This document shows, in pieces, positions 22,955 to 34,194 of a stretch of 64,000 nt of DNA (positions are counted from its first letter, which is position 1; every line of letters starts with the position of its first letter). This stretch comes from Caprella mutica (lineage: Eukaryota > Arthropoda > Malacostraca > Amphipoda > Caprellidae): contig CANNZV010001437.1 of the NCBI GenBank assembly GCA_947561585.1, forward strand, positions 90,532-154,531, written 5' to 3'. The position numbers and the translations under genes are program-made. Below the pieces are notes generated by a model. That model worked only from the letters and a program-made list of their open reading frames with translations. It was not told the origin of the DNA and ran no database searches.

Positions 22955-25889
22955 CCCTTTCTCTCATGAATTATGAAAACGGCAATGAAAAAATTATTCA
23001 GTTAAACTTTTAGTGTCATTTGGGTGATATTAACATCATAAAATATAATTTTCAATTTTTTTTCATTATTATAATGAAAAATGAAGTGTACTCAACGAAG
23101 GACATCATGAAACTAAGGACAATGAAGCACACTTTTTCTTGAATATTGAATATATTGAATGAACATCCAAGGTATCACAATAAAGATAATAGCTAATATA
23201 CTGTGACTAGTTCTGACCAGTAGAAATAAAAATATAACAAAAAAACCGATATAATCTCTATTTTTCATTGAACTAACATAGAAAATAAAGGATAACTCAG
23301 AAAGATAAAGTTCACAGCCCATGTAATAGAATAAGGTAGCTCCTCCGTCCATTAGAATCAGTATATAAGCTCCAATGGGAGTTATTTTGAAAAAAAAACG
23401 AAATAATGAAACTCAATTGCAACACATGAAAATTATGACTTATGGAAAATCAAGAAACAGTTACGATCTTTGAGCAAACAAAGAAAGATGTCACATTTCA
23501 TGCATTTGATTCGGGTTTTTCCTTCAGTGCAGTGACGACAACGGTGTTGTTTCTCATCAAAAACTGCAAAATGATCAATGCAATCGTATCGAGAGGCTCC
23601 TGTTGGCACGGCGACAGATGCTGTTGTTTTGCTACGCTTTGGAGGATTCAATTCTGACAATGATGGACGGCCAATGCGACGTGAAGTTATCTTGTTTTCA
23701 TAAATCAAATCGTACGCAATTTGGCATTGGAAATCCAGCAAGGGCATAGTTTTTGCATTGGGTTCAAGCAAAGACATGTCTCTTCTATAGAGTAACCATC
23801 CATTAGTGACTGCAAGCTTGATGAGATAGTGGAAAATAGGCATATACCATTTTTTACTTCGCAGTTTTATGCGGTACAGAGACAAGAGCATGTCACACAG
23901 ATCCACGCCTCCCATGAATTTATTGTACTCTCTTACGATCTTAGGACATTCTATTTCTATGTACCGTTCTTCTTTCGCAGCCCACCTTGTGACAGTACCA
24001 CTATTCGAATGGTCAATGTAAGATGATGCCAATTGCACGCAGCTGTTATCGAACCATTTGATTACAGTTACATTGGATGATGCATCAACTCGCCAATCTA
24101 GTGAACCCCTACCTTGCTTCTTCAAATCTTTCTCGCTAAGCAGTAGCTTCTGAGCTCCTGACATTCTGTTTTGCCTGATTGTGCCAACAGCCAAAATACC
24201 TCTCAGTTTCAATTCTCTAAGGAGAGGTAGTGATGTAAAGTAGTTATCAAAGAATACTTTATAGTTACAGCCTTCTGGAAGATTTCGACAAAGTCTAATC
24301 ACGAGATCTCCAGTAACACCAAGATGAGAGGCCTGATTTTGGGATTTCCCAGTGTAAATTTCAAAATCATACACAATTCCATTCGATCCACACCTCGTGA
24401 ATACTTTGTATCCCCATTTATTTGGTTTTTTGGGGTTATACTGCTTGAGGGATGACCTACTTTTAGTTGGTATGATTTGCTCGTCCACTGAATGATACTC
24501 CTCATCATCTAAGTTGTTACACTTTGAAAGAACTGAAGAAATGATAGGGCGAACTTTGAATAGTTTGTCGTAATTGGGAGAATCTCTGCTTGGGATATCT
24601 TCAGAGTTATTGAAATGTAGGAAGCGTCTCAATTCTTCAAAACGATTCACTCCACCTTTCAATGCCTTAGTAATATGAAGAAGAGGTGCGTGCTTACCCC
24701 AATACATTCGATATTGAGGATTTGGGTATATTCCCATGTAGAGTAGCACTCCAATGAACTCTTCAATTTCTTTCTGATCTGTTTGAATGTGTGGATTTTT
24801 CAAATTCTTCTGCAACTTTTGCTGAGTACAATAGAGGTTAGTTTGATCAGCTATATGTTCCACAAGTGATGTATCAAAGAATCGTTTGAAGTATTCAATG
24901 GGCAAAGAGATTCGTTCTGGTGGGATTAGACTTTTACCAGTGAATTTGGACGGCACCACAGCAGCATCTCTTTTCCTCCATCTAGTTTCATTTGCTGAAG
25001 TTGACTCCTGGTTTGATTCTCTTTGAGGGATATGAGATTCAGCATTATTGTTCATTTCATCTTCTACAACATAAGTAGGATCTCTTACTTCATCATCATC
25101 AAGATCTTCAAATTCATTCTGTGTTCTTCTGTTTGTGAATCTTGATCTTGTGCTCATGAATACCTGAAAAATAGAATTGGATAATTTCTGTAATATGTAA
25201 GTATAACGATCATTTTATTGATGTTCTTTTACTAAAGTACGAATAAATTTTGATGCTCACAGAATCATTTTGCAAACTTGTTATTTCATCTGGCTCAAGA
25301 GTAGTATCTTCTTCACCGGATTCTCCATTTTCTGGTAGAGCAGCAATATTCAATGATTCTTCAATGTTCAGAACCCCCTCTGCATCATGTATTCTCACTT
25401 TCCTGGTAGTTTGCCCGTAAAAGGTAGAGGCGTCCATGATAAACACCTGTAAGTCACACGAATATCATATACTCTTCTTCACCCTCTACCGTAACCCTGC
25501 TTTCATAATGTGCTTGTGTGAGTACACCTCGAAAAACGTTTCTAGTTACATATATAGTGAATAAATTTATATTTTGGCATCATATTATAACAATTTAATG
25601 AATGTCTGAAGCTCCTAAACAGTGATAATTACTAGTTTAATACATATTTTGAAATTACAATGGGTAAAACAAAGGCATGTGAGATATTATGATCAACAAA
25701 AAAATCACAGTATTTGATACATACCTGCAGGAGCACTAATCATGCACACCCTCCCTCAATCACTTCAGGGGAGCAACTGAGTCCGTTACTTTAAGTTTGA
25801 GTGGTCCGTTACTATTGATGACTCATAATTACTGAATAACAAGCTATAATTCGAAGTGTGATTGTACGATGACGGTATGAGAGAAAGGG
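22955..25889. mobile_element. Complete piggyBac-type transposon
   Basis: A 2935-bp element flanked by TTAA on both sides (22951-22954, 25890-25893). It has 13-bp perfect inverted ends: CCCTTTCTCTCAT at 22955-22967 and ATGAGAGAAAGGG at 25877-25889. It contains one transposase gene on the minus strand. The left TTAA is shared with the neighbouring MITE. Unit 0 lacks the element near 5950, so insertion followed the duplication or was confined to this unit. Intact ends, target duplication and reading frame suggest a young, possibly autonomous copy. Confidence 0.92.
23433..25437 (-). CDS. piggyBac transposase, two exons
   Basis: Cut-and-paste DDD transposase targeting TTAA, nuclear. Exon 2 (23433-25163) is open for 577 codons. 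A first exon at 25261-25437 (ATG at 25435-25437, 59 codons, acidic) joins in frame through GT-AG, giving about 635 residues against 594 for the moth piggyBac. Numbering from the first Met of exon 2, the four conserved acidic residues are present: D225 in SVDEQIIPTKSR, D304 in FFDNYFTS, and D419 and D422 in MGGVDLCDM. A cysteine-rich C-terminal domain is intact (C540, C543, C552, C555, C560, C567, H572), of the type that binds element ends. The N-terminus is acidic and low in complexity, as usual. A further 5' untranslated exon is possible because CAG precedes the start by 9 bases. Domesticated derivatives exist in animals, but the complete ends argue for a mobile copy. Confidence 0.92.
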
Positions 25890-26678
25890 TTAAAAATCGG
25901 GTTAGAATATAAATATAAATTCGATGTATTGATTGGAATAAAGATTCTATATCAATTTCCTTAATATGCTTGATAAATTATAAAATTATAATAGTTTTCC
26001 TTTTAGATATAGTAATTTTATAACTATTTTACTGATACTGCAAAAAAGCGGATGTAAAATGTTTGTAATTAAAAACCAAATAGGACATAGAAAAAAATAA
26101 AATTAATGAAATCTACCAAGCTGTATTTTCACATTTTCAATCATTCAATTTCTACTAAAAATTATGTACTTCAACATTATAACTCGTCATTTTAATTGGT
26201 ATCCATGATACCTACAAGTATCATGGATACCAATTAACACTATAAAGTCAAATTCAAATCATATTACATATTATTTCCACACATGATCCAAAATGTGAAC
26301 ACTCTGAAAACCCAGAACATTTTATTCAATCTCTTTATATAAGATAATTTTAAATTAATTTTAGTGTGCTCTTTAATTCACCGTGACTGTTTGACATCTT
26401 ACTATGTACTGAACGAAGTTTCGTCTTGGATACTTAAATAGCACTGAAAAGAATAAATAATCAATGAGATTCATGGTCCTCTAATGTAATCACATGATTA
26501 AATATATTCGCAAAATATTAGGATGCATATCAAGGTATTCTTTTGACGGTATTTTCGTGAACATTATTCAATCATTTTTCACTCAAAATTTCATCGAAAG
26601 GTTGACGTGACATAAATGTTGACGTATTGTATTGGAACAAAGTAATATTTGATTGAATATACAGTACAGCTTCTTTAA

Positions 26679-27877
26679 AGGTCCCCTCCACTCTATTTTT
26701 TTTATTTCTCTATGCATTAGAACTAATGTTATTGATAAAAAATCTGCAAACCATTTCAAATTTGGTTTCTATAGTTATATTATAATATGTAGTTTAATAT
26801 TTTTTTCCATTCTTTCTACTACACCTCTGAATTTCAAGCAAAGAAAAAGCCCTCCTGTTCGATAGGCTAACACGATCCGACAAAATCAAAACAATAACAA
26901 AGCTGATTGATAGATATCAATAGATATCATTGCTACCGGTACCGTATTGTCACTCAAGATGTTTTTTGTGGTAATCGAGTTACTTTGTAACAAACTAAAA
27001 ATGCTTGACAAAGACACCTGCCTACTTAATGAATGTTTTTTGATTAATTTGATTGAATTTCTATGTCAGCGTGATACCACAGCACTCCTAGTAGGTATTC
27101 GTACATTAACTTAAAATGTACTATAATTTGGAGAATTGAGTCAATTGAGCTTTGGTCTAATATTATATTTTGTATCTATATAACTTTATTTTTGACCGAT
27201 GTTCAATTTCCCATCATTCAGCATGCATTAGGGCTTAGGCTAATTCTTTTGACCTATTTTTTAACAACATATCATGCAGACACTGAGACACAGATGTAAA
27301 GTAAGGTATGGACCAATTAAAGCTGACTCAAACTATGGTGCAAACCCTGCCTTATTCAGATTTACTGTTACCTAACTTTAATATTATAGGTACATAGGCT
27401 CTAGCATAGCTAGGCCGGTCTTAGCGTATCCATAATCCGCCTTATCCGCGTAAGTTACGGTAGGTATTCTAAGATTCTCTTTAATATTTATCGTAATAGT
27501 GTAGTTCTAAAACAATGGAGAATCTATTCAATTACCTAATTATTAAGTATTTCTTACAAATCGTTTTCTTATATCATAACATTTTCAGATATTGAGAACT
27601 GTTAATTTTTATACACTTTCTATTTGAAAGCAGATCTGTGATTTGAAATTTTGAATAGGTATGCGCTATGTATATACGAACAAACATCCTACTCAAGTAT
27701 GGGGGGCTTTTTCTTCTAATGAAATTATGAATCTCAGAATGAGAAAAAACGAAATGCAAATTGTGAACAGAATACTCGATCGATTTAAATTCTGTTTACT
27801 GTGATATGTTTTATAACCTTAGCTCTACAAATTTAAAGCAATACCAGAATTTTTTTAATTTAGAGTGGAGTGGACCT
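26679..27877. mobile_element. TTAA-type MITE with an empty site in unit 0
   Basis: Flanked by TTAA (26675-26678 and 27878-27881). Ends AGGTCCCCTCCACTCTA and, inverted, AGGTCCACTCCACTCTA. In unit 0 the matching sequence near 6650-6700 runs straight through, from CAGTGAAACTCCTG to AAGTCATAT, without the insert. The two small frames inside show no known product. Confidence 0.75.
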
Positions 27878-28154
27878 TTAAAATAAAGTCATATATAATG
27901 AACCATCCTGATTGGTAGAGTCTTACGTAATGATGTACCCTTTATAATGAAAATATTTTGAGCAGTCTGCCATAAAATGGTCCCCTGTTTTAAAACCATC
28001 TATACATAGTGAACTAGTTGTAATTCATTAAAGAGTAGCTTCAGTAATGCAACTCTTCTATAATGAAGTCCTGTATTTTGAATCATCCCGAATTTTAGAG
28101 TTCTGAGAAAGAGGATCGGAGAAATTATTGAAAATATTAATCTAAACTTTAAAC

Positions 28155-28320
28155 CAACTGATCTAAAGCAATTTATCGAATGGGAAATTGATTGAATAGA
28201 AAGTTGATCAAATGGAAAATTAATCGAAAAAAAATTGATCGAATGGAAAATTGAGCGAATGGAAAATTAAGCGAAAGAGAATGATCGAATGGAAAATTGG
28301 TAGAACGAACATGCTATATA
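28155..28320. repeat. Solo array of GGAAAATTGATCGAAT units
   Basis: About nine imperfect copies of a 15-16-bp unit GGAAAATTGATCGAAT. The unit has the same GGAAAATT start as foldback arm repeats, but no inverted partner array was found nearby. Confidence 0.55.
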
Positions 28321-28329
28321 GCAATTGTG

Positions 28330-30250
28330 TTAGTTAGTATACTACTAAATGGTAAATGTAAAAATCTAGGGTAGCTATCCCAATGGGGTTGACGTCCTAA
28401 GGTAAAACATGGTACAAATAATGGAATCTGCAGCCGGCAAGTGATATATAAATTTCTTCGTATCGATTTACTTAGAGAAAATCTATTTAAAAGCCGCGAA
28501 ACATTGATAATTAAGATTATACAATTACACTATTTCATATATTTGATTATAATCTGTAACTAATTTAATTTTCTCAGATTATCATTTCCCAGAAGAAATG
28601 TATCAGATAGGAAACCAACTGCTACTAAAAGCAATGAGTTCAACATCAAGATTTTGATAGTGATGATCCAAAAACATTTTCCTTGAACCTGATCAGTGAT
28701 CATCTTAAAACAAATAATGGTGATTATGATTATATAAATATATTATCGCATAGTAAATTTACATCAACATCTTTTAATTAATATGCATCATTCAAATTTG
28801 TTTAATTAATAACTTTTTAATTATCAGAACAAAAACAAACCCCAGACTGAAAGAATTGACTTCACTAGCAGATGATCAAGAAGGGGATAGTTGTTGGAAA
28901 TAAAATCAGACCTATTCACTAACAATTACATTTTTACCCACATTTTCACTACCAAAAGATTCGTCATTATATGTATCTGGAAACATTTTTACAATACTTA
29001 ATGATATGGGATACAGGGAAATTTACCACAGGAAAACTCATATATGAACATTTCTTTAAAATAGGCCATTACACACATATTCTTAAATATAATATTCACA
29101 ATTCAAATAGACATTATAGATCAGTGAATTATTAATTCTAAAACTGTTGGTAGTGGGTGGACTTTGAAAAACAGTCACTAAATGAATATTGACGAATACG
29201 AAGAAACGTGGGTTAAAGCGTTGCAGATAACATGTGCCAACCTAAAAGTAAACCAAGCATTTATTAATGATCAAGCATTAATAACAAAGTAAATTGTTTC
29301 CACTATTCAATCAAAACTTTTTTCATCCATTCAGAGAAAATTATAAAAAAAATCAGAAATATTATACAATTCCAGTTATAAAAGGAGAAACATTCATTAT
29401 TGAACATTTCATTAAAATTGAAAAGGTTACCAACCTTAATATTATGTTTTATCAATTCCACTTCGTAAATACGAAATTGATCCAGGTTTACCAATAATCA
29501 ACAAAAAAATCAATAAGACCATTCTTATCATATTGCACAATTCACAGCACACTCTGTTTCAATCTTGTTACAAATCGTGAAAACACTGAAAGACATCAGA
29601 AATCTAAATATACTTCATATCGAGAAAGCAAAATTCGTTGTTGTTTATATTTTATCGTGAGTTATTACTAAAAACTCTAGCATTGATGAAAAAATTATAT
29701 AACCAACAACTTTGCTCTTTTTCTAATGCAACAGATGATTCTGATGAGGATTGTCTAGTGTCGTCAGGAATTGACGCAACAGGCAATGTTAATAGACTCA
29801 TTGATTACATAAAGTTGATTAGTATCTACAAATCTACTTGAAAATTTATTATAACTCTATGCACAGCAAGAATTAAATATTACATATTTACACAAGATAA
29901 TAGAATTCAAACCAGATTCATGTTTCCGTAGCTATATTTAAAATATATAAATCATAGAAAACACTTCGACGAATTCCTAGGAGAGTAGCATCAAGGAGTT
30001 GATGAACAGCACAGTATATGAACAACTTCTTTTCAATGCACACAAAAGTCAAGTTGATACAAAATTAATCATCTCATTAAAAATGTTTTAAAAACACGTA
30101 CATAATCCATTACATAGTAAGGCAAGTAAAATTGCAATTCCTATTTCTGAAGAAAGTGATGTATGCAAATTATTTTGGAATAAATTCAAAATGTATACCT
30201 ACTCCAATGTTCATTTGATGGTATATTCTCAGGCATAGCAAGTTTTGAGT
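28330..30250. other. Downstream flank of the gene B unit
   Basis: Stretches near 28990-29130 and 29610-29720 match the flank below gene A. The remainder is AT-rich. The reported small frames, including 29638-29841, show no recognisable domain. Confidence 0.45.
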
Positions 30251-30663
30251 GTATGATTATTTTGGTACACGGAAAACTGCAGGGCGGAAAACTGCCGAAA
30301 CGGAAAATTGCCATGCGGAAGACTGCCAGACAGAAAACTGCCAGTCACTTACTGAAAATTTGTGTATACATTGATTTTTCTGAAATATTATTTAGTTATG
30401 TATATGAAGTCAGTGACTTTGCATCCATTGGTATTGCCACCAACCGTGGTAGATGACTTTGTTCGTGAAACAACTTTATTTTCTGGTAACTTCTTCGACC
30501 TCGTTGTAAGGAGGTCGATTTGTAAGCAATGTAGCCTTTGATTTCGAAAACGTTTAACCCCGTGAACTGATTTGTGATTACTAAATAATTAGATATTCTC
30601 ACAATTATAAAATTTTATATTATACAACAAATTATACATATATATACAACAATATATATTATA

Positions 30664-31455
30664 CAGAGTGACACAAAAAAAGAGTTATGAAACTAAACGC
30701 TTATAACTCAGAAAGTAGAACACTAAGAAAGATGAAATATTAACCACAAGATAAGGTATATTTTCAAGATTTATTTAGTCCATAACAAATGTTCAAAATG
30801 GCCTCCCTGATGCTCAATACACAAATTCATACATTTCTCAAAATTCGCTTTTACCGCACCTAGGATATCTTGATTAATTGATGAACTAATTTTTTAGAAA
30901 GTATCCTTCAGGTTTTCACTGGCTTTGCTCTGAAAACTTTTTCCTTTACATACCCCTAAAGAAAAAAAATCAGGGAAGTCAGGCCGGGAGACCTCACTGG
31001 CCAAGGGAAATCCATACGATGGGAGATGTTGCGGGTACCATAAAGACTTGTTGGCCAATTTCATTCTTGCAATTTGGTCTTGAGTTGTTGCTCCGTCTTG
31101 TTGAAACCAACGGTCATGGTCAATGTCACCAGTTTAAATAATTTTTATCATTTGAATTTATATATCAGATGTTACTGTGCATGCATTTTCGTCAGAATCT
31201 TGAAAAAAATGTGGGCCAAATTCTCGGCTAGAACTTAGGCCGCACCAGACGAGTACCTATAGGCGAGTGTAGAGGTTTCTCGAAAATTCCGTCCGGCTTT
31301 GTTGGATTCCACATGCAGAAATTTTGAGCATTTGTTATAAACATAATAAATCTTGAAGATATACTCTATCTTGCGTTTTTTTTTCATCTTTCTAAGTGTA
31401 CTATTTTTTGAGTTATAAGCGTTTGCTTTCATCCCTCTTTTTTTGTGTCACTCTG
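30664..31455. mobile_element. Tc1/mariner-type element nested in FB3
   Basis: Flanked by TA (30662-30663, 31456-31457). Inverted ends of about 75 bp start CAGAGTGACACAAAAAAAGAG on one side and, inverted, CAGAGTGACACAAAAAAAGAG on the other; both go on to CAAACGCTTATAACTC-like sequence. The interior holds a decayed transposase. Confidence 0.82.
30781..31122 (-). pseudogene. Decayed DDE transposase fragment
   Basis: On the minus strand it reads from WFQQDGATTQDQIARM, the second catalytic Asp motif (FQQDGA) of mariner/IS630-like transposases. A region follows corresponding to SRPDFPDFFSLG (SPDLxPxDFFLWG in active relatives), ending NFEKCMNLCIEHQGGHFEHL. The His of the DGA-x-x-H motif is replaced and one stop lies between. 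Only the C-terminal half remains. Confidence 0.72.
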
Positions 31456-32209
31456 TACAACAAATTAAGTGAATGCTGAATCAACTTATTATTTATGTTC
31501 AATATTTATTACATATACATTTTTATTCTTCATGTAATTAATACTTTCATTGTTTAAAAATCTCATTTATATGCAAAAAATATTATTAATTAATATCCAG
31601 TCCAATTCGATCGATTGAAATTGTCAGGAAATTAGGTAGGTAATAGCAGTTTAATAATCATAGATGTTGGGCTGAAAATTCTAAATATTTCACAAGGCTC
31701 GATCGAAATTGTTTTATAATTAGTACAAGCATGAAGGCTTGTTCAATTTTCAAATTATGAATAAAATAAAGAGAAAGATAACTAGACACTAAAATTGTTA
31801 TGAACTGATAATGTAAAGATGCGTGGTGTAAACTAAGAAATTGCAGTCTGTCCCTAATACAATTATTTCTTTGTTTCTTCTCTTAGTATTTTCTAAGAAA
31901 GGATTTAGTTCTTAATTTCAATGTTGTATTCGATTTTTGTTTCTGTATTATTTATGTGATGATGTATTTTATATATTTTTCTAATATATTGGTCCTACAT
32001 TCAACTATTAATTTTGTTTTGTATACTTAATAAATATGAATGTCCCCTATACACCTTAACGAAGGGCGAACGCCGTTTTTTATTAATTGAAATGTTATTA
32101 GTGACTTAAGTCATTAAATTGCTAGTAAGTGACAGGCAGTTTTAAGCCAGGCCATTTTCCACCTGGCAGTTTTTCGCTTCGGCAGTTTTCCGAACACCGA
32201 TTTTTTCCA

Positions 32210-33290
32210 TAATGTACTGAAAAAAAGTGTTTTCTTTACAGATCCTCTGACTTTCTGTGTAACACGTCTCATCTAACTGAATATGAATACAATCTTAATC
32301 TGTATTTCATAAAAAAAATTTACAGAACATCTTTATAATGTAACATAGGAACAAATTTTGCTTCTGGAAACTACATTGAATTTATCTGCTACAGGTGCAT
32401 CATATATTATTCAGTGTCAGATTGTTATTGGAAGTTCAGCATCACGTACTGAATAATGGCATAGATAATTTCGGCTTGTTTTTAATGCTTGATGACTAGT
32501 GTATGCAAAGTTAATTTACTTCACAAAAGCATTGCAATAATCAATTATATATTTTACAATATCATTTCTATATACCAATTTAAAAGGAAAAAGAAAGCAA
32601 AGAATCAATGCCAAGTGATTGAACAATAATCACGTGAAAAAATCTGCGTTTAAGTAATAATGAATTAATGTGCCCTTCATACAATGATAAATAGATTAGT
32701 ATGCTAAATGACATTAATAATTATTATGTTAAAATACATTGTCAATAAATATTTTAAATGACATTAGTAATGAGTACTTCAATAAGTGAAAACTTTATTA
32801 TTTCTAGTGTTACGTCGTAGAATTCAGCCTTTCATAATACATAATATAGGTCGGCCATGAACCAAACTTACTTTTAGAAATTCCCTATTATTTTATTTTG
32901 ACCTATATTAACCTTTAACTTTTCAGAAAAATAGTTTTCACACTAAATTTAACTAATTGTGATCTCTAGAACGATTAAGGGTTAACACCCACTTTCCGAG
33001 TACTGTGTCTTAGTGTCATAGTACTAGAAATTAACTCATCAGTACTTAAATGTCTTCTGTCTCCTAGTATCAATTTAATTAACTACTGGTGATATAATAG
33101 ATCCAAAAATGGATATATAGTTGCATTTTTATAAATACCATATTTATAATTCTTACCAATTAATTAAGTGTATTTAAACTTAAAAACAAGTAATTACTAT
33201 GAATAATCTATTGTTCATTAACTATATAATTATTTTTGATATTCTTCATATATATTTAAAGATTACATAAATGAATATAACAGTGTGCAA
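32210..33290. other. AT-rich stretch matching the flank of unit A
   Basis: Blocks near 32400-32640 match about 13900-14180. No gene was recognised. Confidence 0.45.
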
Positions 33291-33309
33291 TTAATAGATA
33301 TAAGATAGG

Positions 33310-33600
33310 GTTAACTCTCTGTTTTGGAAGTGTAAGGAATATCGCTGAAGCCAAAAGTGATACGAAAATAAAGGAGTCCAAGAACAAGAACTTGGCTCCA
33401 AGAACAAAGTCTGTGACAAGCTCATGGATGCAAAAATACTGCTGCGCGAATGCAGTCACATATAACGCCTCATGAGGCATAGAAGAGGGAAATGAAGATG
33501 TATAATAAATGAATCCTACGAACCTACCTAAAACAAAAATCTAAGACCTCGTGGTTGAAGAGCATAACCCTAGCGCTATCCTCTAAACTGCAATTAGCGT
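33310..33600. other. Conserved block below IR gene B
   Basis: Matches 15300-15620 and 1120-1320, including AAGACCTCGTGGTTGAAGAG near 33543. The minus-strand frame at 33256-33480 is not kept open in the other copies. Confidence 0.5.
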
Positions 33601-33964
33601 TTAAAAAGGAAAGACAATGCAAAATTTAAGTTATAACAGTTCGGATCGGAAGAGTAACTGAAAATTATAAATCTTAGTCCGAATTGATCATAATAAAAAA
33701 TGGAATCTAGTTTGGATAACAGAAATTTAGGCGATATTTCATCAATGTAACTCATGTAAATGTAATTCAAGACATATATATGAGTTATGACTATAGTGTA
33801 CATCAATGAAAAGTACATTTTCTACCGTACTTTTACTAATTTCATATTAAAATAAGTACTAATTGTATACTCGTATATACTTTAAAATTGGTGTTCAATA
33901 AATTTGTAATATTTGAGAATAATAAGATATTAGAAAACTGTGATTAAAGAAATTAGCATCATGA

Positions 33965-34075
33965 AGTGATTCTTTTCTCTGATAGTACATCATCACAGAG
34001 ACTCTTTTCTCTGATAGTACATCATCACACACTCATTTTTCCGATAGTACATCATCACAGAGACTATGTTATGAA
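33965..34075. repeat. Three tandem copies of GATAGTACATCATCACA
   Basis: The unit (about 42 bp, with CTCTTTTCTCTGATAGTACATCATCAC...) occurs three times just beyond the stop codon of gene B. No function is evident. Confidence 0.6.
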
Positions 34076-34194
34076 TATGCAAGTGTTAATACATATTTAT
34101 CATTGCAAAGTATATAGGTAAATATATTATGCAGTGCTAAATCAAAATAGGTTCCATGTCCTTTTTCATTGAGAAGTTCGTCGGTCCTGAGCTA

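Larger units (their letters stand above)
30264..32198. mobile_element. Foldback-like element FB3 (GGAAAACTGCC arms)
   Basis: Flanks GATTATTTT (30255-30263) and GATTTTTTC (32199-32207) agree at 7 of 9. Left: leader GGTACAC then five imperfect copies of GGAAAACTGCCAGGC. Right, inverted: leader GGTGTTC then GGAAAACTGCC copies. Inside the arms both ends read on to CAGTCACTTACT-like sequence. Without the nested element at 30664-31455 it is about 1.14 kb, like FB4, with which it shares interior sequence in opposite orientation. Confidence 0.75.

Noticed and set aside
33256..33480. Minus-strand frame with a hydrophobic stretch that could be a membrane protein
   Set aside because: The frame is not kept in the homologous blocks at 15300-15620 and 1120-1320.
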